From positions 1-23,612 of the IMG/VR virus record IMGVR_UViG_3300025098_000298: a DNA stretch of 23,612 nt; one strand, written 5' to 3'. This DNA is from a virus. The notes under the pieces are model-generated. The model did not search any database, was not told where the DNA came from, and saw only the letters and a program-made list of their open reading frames with translations. A program made the position numbers and the translations under genes. This document shows positions 15,005 to 21,405 of the stretch, piece by piece (position 1 is the stretch's first letter; each line of letters starts with the position of its first letter).

Positions 15005-16957
15005 ATGGCATTTGCAATAGACACATACACAGGTAACGGAAGCACGACAAATTTTAGTGTTACTTTCCCATACATTGAACAATCTCATATAGTAGTAACT
15101 GTTGATGGTGTAACTAAAAATTTAACTACAGATTATACTTTTTCAAACTCATCTACAATTACATTTAATTCTGCACCTGCTTCAGCAACAGTAATTAAAT
15201 TTACTAGATCATCAAACAGAGCAACAAGACTTGTTGATTACCAAGATGGATCTACTTTAACAGAAGCTACCCTTGACCAAGACGGAAACCAAAGTTTCTT
15301 TATGGCACAAGAAGCTATTGATGTTACAGAGGGTTCTTTAAATTTAAATACTTCTGATGAGTGGGACGCAACATCTAAAAAGATTGTAAATGTTACTGAC
15401 CCTACAGCAGCTCAAGGTGTTGCTACTAAAAATTATGTAGATACTAAATTTACAGCAGATATTAATACAGTAAACACTTATAAGACTGCTGCTGAAACTG
15501 CAAAGACAGCAGCCGAAACTGCTGAAACAAATGCTGAGACAGCTGAAACAAATGCAGTCACAGCAAAAAATGCAGCCTTAGTTGCTCAAGCTGCTGCAGA
15601 AACTGCTTTAGATACTTTTGACGATAGATTCTTAGGAGCTAAGTCTAGTAACCCAAGTGTTGATAATGACGGAAACGCATTAGTCGATGGTGCATTATAT
15701 TTTGATACGACTAATGATATAATGAAAGTTTACAACTTAGCTAACACTACTTGGTATCAATTAACTTTAACTACATCTAATCAAAATAATGTTAATACTG
15801 TTGCAGGGCAAATTTCGCCTACTAATAATATTTCAACGGTAGCAGGTTTAAATTCTGAAATTACAACAGTTGCAGGAAATAATACTAACATTACAACACT
15901 TGCAGGAATTACAAATTTAACAAACTTAGCTAATGCACACGCAGCAGTTTCAAATGTTAATACAAACTTACAAGCTGTTCAAAATTTTGCAGATGTTTAT
16001 AGAATTTCATCTTCTGCTCCAACATCAAGTTTAAACGCTGGTGATTTATATTTTGACACAACTGCAAATGAATTAAAAGTTTACAAATCAAGTGGGTGGG
16101 CTGCTGCAGGGAGCACCGTTAATGGGACTGCAAATAGGTTTGAGTACACTGCAACAGCAAATCAGACAACATTTACAGGTGCAGATACAAATTCAAAAAC
16201 TTTGGCGTATGACGCAGGGTTTATAGATGTATATTTAAACGGAGTTAAACTTGCAAATGCAGATTTTACTGCAACTTCAGGTACTAGCGTTATATTAGGT
16301 ACAGGAGCTTCAGCAAATGATATTCTTATGGTTGTGGCTTATGGTACATTCCAATTAGCTAACATATCAATTAAAGATTTAACAGATACACCTTCAGGAT
16401 TTGGCACAGCAGGACAAGCTCTTGTTATGAACAGTTCAGCAAATGGATTAGAATTTTCTAATGCTTCTTCAGCAGAAGTTTATGGTTTTGAAAAATATTA
16501 CAATCCATCTACTTTAGTTAAAACAGTTACAGTTTCTTCAGTTGGTGGTTCAAATAAATATTTTATAGATGGTGTTCAACAAGATACTTTAGAATTATAC
16601 GAGGGTAATACTTACATATTTAATCACCCCTCAGCACACCCATTTAGATTTTCTACAGATAGTGGTAATTCAAATGCTTACACTACAGGTGTGACTGTAA
16701 ATTCTTCAACACAAGTGACTATAGTTGTGGCATCAGATGCACCAACACTTTATTATTATTGTTCGTCTCACTCAGGAATGGGTGGACAAGCAAATACACC
16801 AACACCTGCAAATAATGCAGTTAGATATATTACGACCAATCAAGGTCAAGATAACATCACCGAAAGTCAATATGCCAACTTTGATGATGTTCTATTTAGT
16901 GCTTCAGGCTTTGTCTTTAGCGTTAATACAAATGGCAATTTAATATCAACAATATAA
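15005..16957 (+). CDS. Tail fibre protein (gp17-like) with cupredoxin-like C-terminal domain
   Basis: Encodes 650 residues. Residues 1-150 match the T7 tail fibre N-terminal domain that anchors to the tail (AFAIDTYTGNGSTTNFSVTF, then SHIVVTVDGV). Residues 160-205 are an Ala/Glu/Thr heptad-rich helix. From about 255 there are NI.TVAG-type repeats typical of T7-like marine fibres. A short module with LYFDTT....KVY...W occurs twice (from about 230 and 347), suggesting duplication. Residues about 495-605 look like a cupredoxin fold: H541/H545, C586, H589 and M592 in NHPSAHPF and YYYCSSHSGMGG are placed like type-1 copper ligands. The fibre should form trimers and bind the host surface. It starts one base after gp16 ends. 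Confidence 0.9.
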   Translation: MAFAIDTYTGNGSTTNFSVTFPYIEQSHIVVTVDGVTKNLTTDYTFSNSSTITFNSAPASATVIKFTRSSNRATRLVDYQDGSTLTEATLDQDGNQSFFMAQEAIDVTEGSLNLNTSDEWDATSKKIVNVTDPTAAQGVATKNYVDTKFTADINTVNTYKTAAETAKTAAETAETNAETAETNAVTAKNAALVAQAAAETALDTFDDRFLGAKSSNPSVDNDGNALVDGALYFDTTNDIMKVYNLANTTWYQLTLTTSNQNNVNTVAGQISPTNNISTVAGLNSEITTVAGNNTNITTLAGITNLTNLANAHAAVSNVNTNLQAVQNFADVYRISSSAPTSSLNAGDLYFDTTANELKVYKSSGWAAAGSTVNGTANRFEYTATANQTTFTGADTNSKTLAYDAGFIDVYLNGVKLANADFTATSGTSVILGTGASANDILMVVAYGTFQLANISIKDLTDTPSGFGTAGQALVMNSSANGLEFSNASSAEVYGFEKYYNPSTLVKTVTVSSVGGSNKYFIDGVQQDTLELYEGNTYIFNHPSAHPFRFSTDSGNSNAYTTGVTVNSSTQVTIVVASDAPTLYYYCSSHSGMGGQANTPTPANNAVRYITTNQGQDNITESQYANFDDVLFSASGFVFSVNTNGNLISTI

Positions 16958-16967
16958 GGAAACAAAT

Positions 16968-17729
16968 ATGGCAACAATAAATCTGGGTGCTATCAAATTT
17001 AACTGGAAGGGTGCTTACAATAGTTCGACATCTTACGCTGTTGATGATGTAGTTTCATCAGGTGGAAATAGTTATGTTTGTATTCAAGCACATTCAAATC
17101 AAGCAGTAGGCAACGCAACAGCTTACTGGAATATAATGAGTTCGGCAGGTACTAATGGTACTAATGGAACAGACTTAACATCAACACTAACAACACAAGG
17201 CGATATACTTTACAGAGATGGAAGTGGATTACAAAGACTTCCAAAAGGTACAGCAGGTCAAGTATTACAAATGAACTCTGGTGCTACTGCACCCGAATAT
17301 GCAGATGCTTCTGGTGGTTTAATTCAAAAAACATATGCTGAAACAACACAGGAAGTTTCTACAACAAGTACAAGTTTTGTTGTCACATCACTTGTTAATT
17401 CAATTACACCAACTTCAGCGTCTAATAAAATTTGGCTAACAGGAATGCTTGGTGGTATGTTTCAAACTGGTGGGGGTTCACTACACCTTGCGATTTATAG
17501 ACAAATTAATGGTGGTGGTTATTCACAATGGAGATTATTAGAAAGTGGGTGGTTCTTGTATTCTGCTGATACAGGTGGAGAACATTCTCTTAATTTATAT
17601 GACACTACTCATAACACAACAAACCAGATAGATTATAAAGTATATATTAAATCTGAAGGTGGAACTACTGTAAGAGTAGGTGGTTCTAGTGCATATCAAA
17701 CAATGTCATTATTAGAAATAGGAGTATAA
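16968..17729 (+). CDS. Second tail fibre / adhesin protein
   Basis: Encodes 253 residues. Residues 10-58 resemble a small carbohydrate-binding module of the CBM5/12 type: WKGAYNSSTSYAVDDVV, then GNSYVCIQA and YWNIM, with aromatic residues at expected sites. Residues 60-68 form a short collagen-like GTNGTNGT. Residues 77-112 (GDILYRDGSGLQRLPKGTAG, then QVLQMN) are a segment common in phage fibres. The C-terminal 130 residues look like a beta-rich trimeric head ending in YQTMSLLEIGV. It has an AAGGAAA Shine-Dalgarno and follows gp17 by ten bases, so it is probably a distal fibre or receptor-binding tip. Domain assignments are by eye. Confidence 0.75.
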   Translation: MATINLGAIKFNWKGAYNSSTSYAVDDVVSSGGNSYVCIQAHSNQAVGNATAYWNIMSSAGTNGTNGTDLTSTLTTQGDILYRDGSGLQRLPKGTAGQVLQMNSGATAPEYADASGGLIQKTYAETTQEVSTTSTSFVVTSLVNSITPTSASNKIWLTGMLGGMFQTGGGSLHLAIYRQINGGGYSQWRLLESGWFLYSADTGGEHSLNLYDTTHNTTNQIDYKVYIKSEGGTTVRVGGSSAYQTMSLLEIGV

Positions 17730-17731
17730 TT

Positions 17732-17995
17732 ATGAAACCAATAGAAAATTTTAAATTTCAAGCAATTCAAGAATTATATCCAAATGTAGTGACTGTAAGA
17801 GGTGATACAGCATTTGATGAAAATGAGAATGAAGTTGCAATAGATGAAACAGCAGTTGAAAGTAAAAAAGAAGAATTACAAACTGCTGAAGCTAACGCAA
17901 TAACTGAAAAAGAAACTTTAAAAGCTAGTGCTAAAGCTAAGTTAATTGCAGGAGAAGCATTAACTGAAGATGAAGCTAACACAATAGTTTTATAA
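17732..17995 (+). CDS. Small protein following the fibre, possible fibre-associated protein
   Basis: Encodes 87 residues. It starts MKPIENFKFQAIQELYPNVV, followed by GDTAFDENENEVAIDETAV and then a helical, Ala/Glu/Lys-rich C-terminal half that ends AKLIAGEALTEDEANTIVL. The LYPN start plus a C-terminal KL.....LT.DEA.. pattern recalls small XkdW-like proteins placed next to tail fibre genes in many phages. It could be a chaperone or a minor tail component; this is inference. It lies two bases after the adhesin gene and is followed by a strong hairpin, so it closes this transcription unit. Confidence 0.6.
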   Translation: MKPIENFKFQAIQELYPNVVTVRGDTAFDENENEVAIDETAVESKKEELQTAEANAITEKETLKASAKAKLIAGEALTEDEANTIVL

Positions 17996-18001
17996 ACTTA
18001 A

Positions 18002-18025
18002 AGGCTAGGTAGAAATATCTAGCCT
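18002..18025 (+). terminator. Hairpin with GNRA tetraloop, probable terminator
   Basis: AGGCTAGGTA (18002-18011) pairs with TATCTAGCCT (18016-18025) over ten base pairs (one G-U), closed by a GAAA tetraloop. It lies in the 69-base gap between two fibre genes. No U-run follows (it reads ACAAAA), so it may be an attenuator or a 3' end stabiliser rather than a classical terminator. Confidence 0.65.
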
Positions 18026-18064
18026 ACAAAATTCACACAACAACAAATTATAGGAAATAAATAA

Positions 18065-19654
18065 ATGACAAAAGCTAGAGACCTCTCTAAATTACTTTCT
18101 ACATCTAATGGTAAGATAGCAGGAAGTAATCTTGATGTATCATTTGAAAACATAAGCGATACTGGTACTGAAGGTACTAAAGTAGCTAGTGGTACGACAG
18201 CACAACGTGGCTCTACAGCAGGTCAATTTAGATTTAATTCTACAACAGGAAAATTTGAAGGTTATGATGGTACAACTTTCCATGAGATGTTAGCACCACC
18301 TGTTGTTTCGTCTGTTGATGATACAAACGTAGATAGTGCAGGAGGTGGTAATCAAACTTTTGTAATTACTGGAAAACATTTTACCACAGGAGATGTCGCT
18401 TCTTTTGTCGGTAGTGATGGAACTGAAATTACAGCTTCAACTACGACAATTAATAGTTCAACACAAATAACAGCAATTATTCCTAAATCATCTTTTCAAA
18501 ATTCAAAAGAACCTTATGATATTAAAATTACATCTAGTGCAGGATTTGTTGGAACATTAGATAATCAAATTAATATTGATAACACACCTGCTTGGAATAC
18601 ATCTTCTGGTTCTTTAGGTGCATCAAATTGGCTTACAAATGTTAATGTAAATCCAACAGCTACAGACCCAGATGGAGAGACAGTTACTTATTCAGAAGTG
18701 ACATCAGTTTTATCTGGTGCAGGATTATCATTAAATACATCTACTGGTGCTATAACTGGCGACCCAGTTGATACAGCGACAACATATAATTTTACATTAA
18801 GAGCAACATCAAGTTCTGGTACTGCCGATAGAGCATTTTCATACACAGTGGGAATACCTCAATATAATTCACAATATTTACTTGTAGCAGGTGGTGGTGC
18901 GGGTGGAACGTCATCTTTAAGCTACTACGAAGCAGGTGGTGGTGGTGGAGCAGGAGGAGTACTTGCAGGAACATTATCACTTCTTATAGGAACAACTTAT
19001 TCTTTTGTTATTGGTCAAGGAGGAACTGGAAGTTCTGACCCAGTAAGTAATAGTGTAAATAGTGGAACAGACACAACTGGATTAGGATTAACTGCTGTTG
19101 GTGGTGGTAAAGGAAGTAACAGATACAATGATGGAAGTACTGGTGGCTCTGGTGGAGGTAATGGTACTGGAAATGGATATGCAGGAACTAGTGGTCAAGG
19201 AAATTCTGGTGGTGCTAATTATTTTGCACATTCAAGCTCTACTGCAGGAGGTGGAGGTGGTGCAGGTTCAGCAGGTGGAAATGGTTCATCAAGTTATGGT
19301 GGCTCTGGTGGAAGTGGAATATCAAATTCTATAACTGGTTCGTCAATTACATACGCAGGAGGTGGAGGCGGTTCTGGTTCTGCAAATGGAAATGGTTCTG
19401 GTGGAACTGGTGGCTCTGGTGGTGGTGGTAATGGTAATTATAATGGCACAGCAGGATATGGAACAGATGGTCTTGGTGGTGGTGGAGGTGGTTCTCACAA
19501 CGTTAATAGGTCTGGTGATGGTGGAAATGGAGTTCTTATTATCAGAGTAGCAACTTCTGATTACACAGGAACATACACAGGTTCACCTACAATAACTACA
19601 GTAGGTTCAGATACAGTTTTAAAATTCTTAGCTAATGGAAGTTACACTGCATAA
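18065..19654 (+). CDS. Large adhesin with Ig-like domains and glycine-rich domain
   Basis: Encodes 529 residues. Residues 1-76 (TKARDLSKLLS, then RGSTAGQFRFNSTTGKFEGY) are a start seen in marine phage tail proteins. Residues 79-172 resemble an IPT/TIG-like Ig domain (FVITGKHFTTGDVASF). Residues 174-264 resemble a He_PIG/cadherin-like domain (DPDGETVTY, then LSLNTSTGAITGDP). Residues about 270-495 are a glycine-rich domain of long GG and GGS runs beginning YLLVAGGGAGG and ending in GVLIIRV. Such domains can form packed polyglycine-II helices with variable loops, as in T4-like gp38 adhesins. It is likely a receptor-binding protein, and its Gly-encoding DNA contains direct repeats. There is no clear Shine-Dalgarno (TAGGAAAT upstream). 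Confidence 0.75.
   Translation: MTKARDLSKLLSTSNGKIAGSNLDVSFENISDTGTEGTKVASGTTAQRGSTAGQFRFNSTTGKFEGYDGTTFHEMLAPPVVSSVDDTNVDSAGGGNQTFVITGKHFTTGDVASFVGSDGTEITASTTTINSSTQITAIIPKSSFQNSKEPYDIKITSSAGFVGTLDNQINIDNTPAWNTSSGSLGASNWLTNVNVNPTATDPDGETVTYSEVTSVLSGAGLSLNTSTGAITGDPVDTATTYNFTLRATSSSGTADRAFSYTVGIPQYNSQYLLVAGGGAGGTSSLSYYEAGGGGGAGGVLAGTLSLLIGTTYSFVIGQGGTGSSDPVSNSVNSGTDTTGLGLTAVGGGKGSNRYNDGSTGGSGGGNGTGNGYAGTSGQGNSGGANYFAHSSSTAGGGGGAGSAGGNGSSSYGGSGGSGISNSITGSSITYAGGGGGSGSANGNGSGGTGGSGGGGNGNYNGTAGYGTDGLGGGGGGSHNVNRSGDGGNGVLIIRVATSDYTGTYTGSPTITTVGSDTVLKFLANGSYTA
19141..19422 (+). repeat. Three 15-base direct repeats in the glycine-rich adhesin gene
   Basis: TGGTGGCTCTGGTGG occurs exactly at 19141-19155, 19297-19311 and 19408-19422, embedded in GGT/GGA-rich sequence that encodes the glycine-rich domain. 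The copies could support recombination or slippage that changes loop number. Confidence 0.85.
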
Positions 19655-19896
19655 TGCCTAGAAAAAAAATAACACCAAAAGAGTTTAGCGAAGTCGCTAC
19701 TGGTGTTAGACTTTCATCACATGAGAAACTTTGTGCTGAACGAATGAATAATATTTTAAAAACTTTAGAAGAAATGAAACGAGAAGTTAAGTCGTTAAGA
19801 CAAGATGTTTCTATGGGTAAGGGTGGACTTAAAGTTATCTTAGCTATTGGAACACTTATTGTAGGTCTAATAGGATTTTTTAAATTCAATGGCTAA
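19654..19896 (+). CDS. Small membrane protein with coiled coil, possible lysis or membrane factor
   Basis: Encodes 80 residues. Residues 23-53 form a charged amphipathic helix (EKLCAERMNNILKTLEEMKR), followed by a single hydrophobic segment at about 59-77 (LKVILAIGTLIVGLIGFF) and a short FNG end. The layout (soluble N-terminal coiled coil and C-terminal membrane anchor) resembles XhlA-type and similar small phage membrane proteins often found near lysis genes. A class III holin-like or antiholin-like role is possible but unproven. ATG overlaps the stop of the adhesin (TAATG), and the 3' end overlaps the next small gene by eight bases. Confidence 0.7.
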   Translation: MPRKKITPKEFSEVATGVRLSSHEKLCAERMNNILKTLEEMKREVKSLRQDVSMGKGGLKVILAIGTLIVGLIGFFKFNG

Positions 19897-20020
19897 GGCC
19901 AAAGGTCTTTTAAATAAAGAAGCTCACGAAACAAGATCTAAACACAAGAAAACAAGCATTGGTAAAAAAGCAAATTTATCAATGATGAATAAATCAAAAA
20001 GAAGACATCATAAAAAGTGA
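19889..20020 (+). CDS. Very small basic protein
   Basis: Encodes 43 residues, starting MAKAKGLLNKEAHETRSKHK and ending in a poly-basic SKRRHHKKK. The segment KKTSIGKKANLSMMNKSKRR resembles small basic proteins that recur between tail and terminase genes in marine phages, with KTSIG followed by a basic patch. About 40 percent of residues are Lys, Arg or His, so nucleic-acid binding is plausible. Its frame is open from an ATG within the end of the upstream gene to TGA at 20018-20020, where the next gene's GTG overlaps. The function is unknown; the overlap on both sides supports it as real. Confidence 0.6.
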   Translation: MAKAKGLLNKEAHETRSKHKKTSIGKKANLSMMNKSKRRHHKK

Positions 20021-20232
20021 AATTAGTTTTAATAATGATTATGTGTTCGGCTACGGCTAACCAATGTATGCCTCCTAAAGAAACTGCAATTTTAAATTCA
20101 CATTATGATTGTATGATAAGAGGCTACAACGAAAGTATAAGACTAACACAAGAACTAGGTATTGAAGAAGTAAACGAACATAAAATGTATTTTAGTTTTA
20201 TGTGTAAACCAACAACAGTAACGGAGAGTTAA
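20017..20232 (+). CDS. Small secreted cysteine-containing protein
   Basis: Encodes 71 residues from a GTG start overlapping the previous stop (GTGA). Residues 1-14 look like a very short signal peptide (MKLVLIMIMCSATA), with A12-T13-A14 as a possible signal peptidase I site. The mature part has C17, C32 and C63, so a disulfide in the periplasm is possible. The pattern CMPP, YDCM..GY.ES and YFSFMCKP recalls a small protein repeated in marine phages and SAR11-type genomes; its role is unknown to me. The Cys at position 10 lacks a good lipobox (Met at -1), so a lipoprotein or outer-membrane spanin is less likely but not excluded. Confidence 0.6.
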   Translation: MKLVLIMIMCSATANQCMPPKETAILNSHYDCMIRGYNESIRLTQELGIEEVNEHKMYFSFMCKPTTVTES

Positions 20233-20370
20233 ATGGCAAAACGTGGACTATACGCTAACATTAATGCTAGAAAAAAAGCAGGTACTTCTAGACCAAAATC
20301 TAAAAGTACAGTATCGCCAAAAGCGTACGCAAGAATGAAAGCAGGTTTCCCTAAAAAGAAATATGGCTAG
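20233..20370 (+). CDS. Small basic protein (MAKRGLYANI family)
   Basis: Encodes 45 residues. It begins MAKRGLYANINARKKAGTSR and ends AYARMKAGFPKKKYG. A MAK(K/R)GLYANI start followed by a Lys/Arg/Gly-rich disordered body is a recurring small phage protein in marine T4-like and T7-like phages; its function is not established to my knowledge. A GGAG Shine-Dalgarno lies eight or so bases upstream at 20223-20226. The stop lies eight bases inside the next gene. The basic charge suggests DNA or RNA contact, perhaps inside the particle, but this is inference. Confidence 0.65.
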   Translation: MAKRGLYANINARKKAGTSRPKSKSTVSPKAYARMKAGFPKKKYG

Positions 20371-20596
20371 TAGAAACTACAGAGAAGAATATAGAAAGTA
20401 TCAATCTTCTTCTAAATCAAAATTAGATCGAGCATCTAGAAACAGAGCTAGACGTAAGTTAATGGCGTTAGGTGCTGTGTCTAAAGGTGATGGTAGAGAC
20501 ATAGATCATAGGGATAAAAACCCAAGAAATAACTCTAGATCAAATTTAAGAATAACATCAAAAAGATTAAACAGAGGTAAATATCGTGTGGCTTAG
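20363..20596 (+). CDS. HNH-like small protein
   Basis: Encodes 77 residues. The N-terminal 35 residues are Arg/Ser-rich and helical (RNYREEYRKYQ). Residues 46-63 read DIDHRDKNPRNNSRSNLR, which matches the core of small phage HNH nucleases (D-x-D-H-x-D..N..NN....NLR) with H49 as the likely general base and N57 following. The zinc-binding cysteines of longer HNH proteins are absent, and so is a final histidine in the usual place, so activity is uncertain. HNH proteins next to terminase genes assist packaging in other phages. This one lies about 1.5 kb upstream of the large subunit. It overlaps both neighbours. Confidence 0.7.
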   Translation: MASRNYREEYRKYQSSSKSKLDRASRNRARRKLMALGAVSKGDGRDIDHRDKNPRNNSRSNLRITSKRLNRGKYRVA

Positions 20597-20969
20597 TGCA
20601 ATAAAATTAGCAATGAATGCTGGAACGCATATCTACAAAAAGAAACAAGAAACTAAAATGATGATGGCTAATGCTCAGGCATCTCACGCAGAAAAAATGG
20701 CTAAAGGGGAAATAGAATATTCTGGCAAACTTTTAGAAGCCCGACAATCGGACTGGAAAGACGAGGCCGTTTTGATAATTCTCACGTTGCCAATTTTGGT
20801 GATTGCTTGGGGGGTCTTCTCGGATGATCCAGCAGCATCAGAAAAGATAAAAATGTTCTTTGACCAATTCCAGCAGCTTCCAAGCTGGTTCACAAATCTC
20901 TGGATCCTTGTCGTTGCGAGCATCTATGGAATTAAAGGGACGCAAATATTTAAGGGAAGAAAGAAATAA
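20586..20969 (+). CDS. Holin-like membrane protein
   Basis: Encodes 127 residues. Residues 1-52 are a helical, charged cytoplasmic region. Hydrophobic segments lie at about 60-78 (EAVLIILTLPILVIAWGVF) and 100-117 (WFTNLWILVVASIYGIKG), with a basic KGRKK tail. The layout and WKDE..LI..TLP motif resemble the three-TM holin family known from gene transfer agents and marine phages, so a role in inner-membrane permeabilisation is likely. The start is GTG 20586 with AGAGG upstream; ATG 20613 is an alternative. Bases about 20740-20940 are 42-47 percent GC, well above the neighbours, and use codons rare elsewhere in the window. Confidence 0.7.
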   Translation: MWLSAIKLAMNAGTHIYKKKQETKMMMANAQASHAEKMAKGEIEYSGKLLEARQSDWKDEAVLIILTLPILVIAWGVFSDDPAASEKIKMFFDQFQQLPSWFTNLWILVVASIYGIKGTQIFKGRKK

Positions 20970-21070
20970 TGAAACAAATGATTAAATATAAATTAAAACA
21001 TTTATGGAATGACCACAAAGTTTTTGTTGTTATTATGAGTGTGGCTTTACTGGTTGCAATAATAGTGTGA
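20969..21070 (+). CDS. Tiny single-span membrane protein
   Basis: Encodes 33 residues. A basic N-terminus (MKQMIKYKLKHLWNDHKVF) is followed by one hydrophobic segment to the C-terminus (VVIMSVALLVAIIV). ATG overlaps the holin-like gene stop (TAATG), and its own stop overlaps the next GTG start. A KLKHLWNDHK.. membrane peptide recurs in marine T4-like phages as far as I recall, with unknown role. It could be an antiholin, a superinfection factor or a lysis regulator; the location right after the holin candidate supports a membrane or lysis link. Confidence 0.55.
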   Translation: MKQMIKYKLKHLWNDHKVFVVIMSVALLVAIIV

Positions 21071-21237
21071 TTGATAAATTCTGTTATTGGTTTTTTGGTT
21101 GGTGGGACAAACAATGTGCTATGTTAAATGATGTAGTTACTTTTTCATATCCTAAACCTAGAAAAATAAAAAAACCTTTAAAGAAAACTGAATGTCCTAA
21201 ATGTAAAAAAGATTTTGGTTGTGTATGTGGAGATTAG
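21067..21237 (+). CDS. Zinc-ribbon-like microprotein
   Basis: Encodes 56 residues from GTG 21067, which overlaps the previous stop in a GTGA junction. The N-terminal part is aromatic (FCYWFFGWWDKQC, residues 5-17), followed by a Lys/Pro-rich linker and C43-P-K-C46, then C52-V-C54, a compact four-cysteine set that could bind one zinc or form disulfides. It is not a family I can name. There is no other start in the frame before ATG at residue 19. The open frame, tight overlap and ordered cysteines support it as real, but it is shorter than typical annotation limits. Confidence 0.45.
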   Translation: MIDKFCYWFFGWWDKQCAMLNDVVTFSYPKPRKIKKPLKKTECPKCKKDFGCVCGD

Positions 21238-21240
21238 CAT

Positions 21241-21405
21241 ATGCGAGATACAAAAATTTTAGAGAGTTTTAAAAAACGAGTTGAAAAAGAATTAAAAGAA
21301 AAAAACGTATTTAAGCATCTAAGAAAAGAAGTAGAAATTAATGGTAATGGCACTAGAGGGTATCTTATCAAAAAAGGTACTAACAAAGGTAAATACATTA
21401 AATGA
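21241..21405 (+). CDS. Small basic hypothetical protein
   Basis: Encodes 54 residues: an N-terminal charged helix (DTKILESFKKRVEKELKEKN) followed by a short beta-like part (VEINGNGTRGYLIKKGTNKG) ending in KYIK. It is not recognised. It starts three bases after the zinc-ribbon gene, and its stop overlaps the next start (ATGA at 21402). No clear Shine-Dalgarno is present, so it probably depends on coupled translation. The charge suggests a nucleic-acid or anionic partner, which is a guess. Confidence 0.5.
   Translation: MRDTKILESFKKRVEKELKEKNVFKHLRKEVEINGNGTRGYLIKKGTNKGKYIK

Noticed and set aside
19098-19550. Plus-strand open frames rich in Val, Glu and Met within the adhesin gene
   Set aside because: They result from reading GGT/GGA glycine-codon repeats in another frame, and their composition is repetitive and not protein-like.
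20017-20232. Outer-membrane spanin (lipoprotein) call for the small Cys protein
   Set aside because: Cys10 is preceded by IMIM, which does not fit a lipobox; the AxA site at residues 12-14 is a better match. It is kept only as an unlikely alternative.
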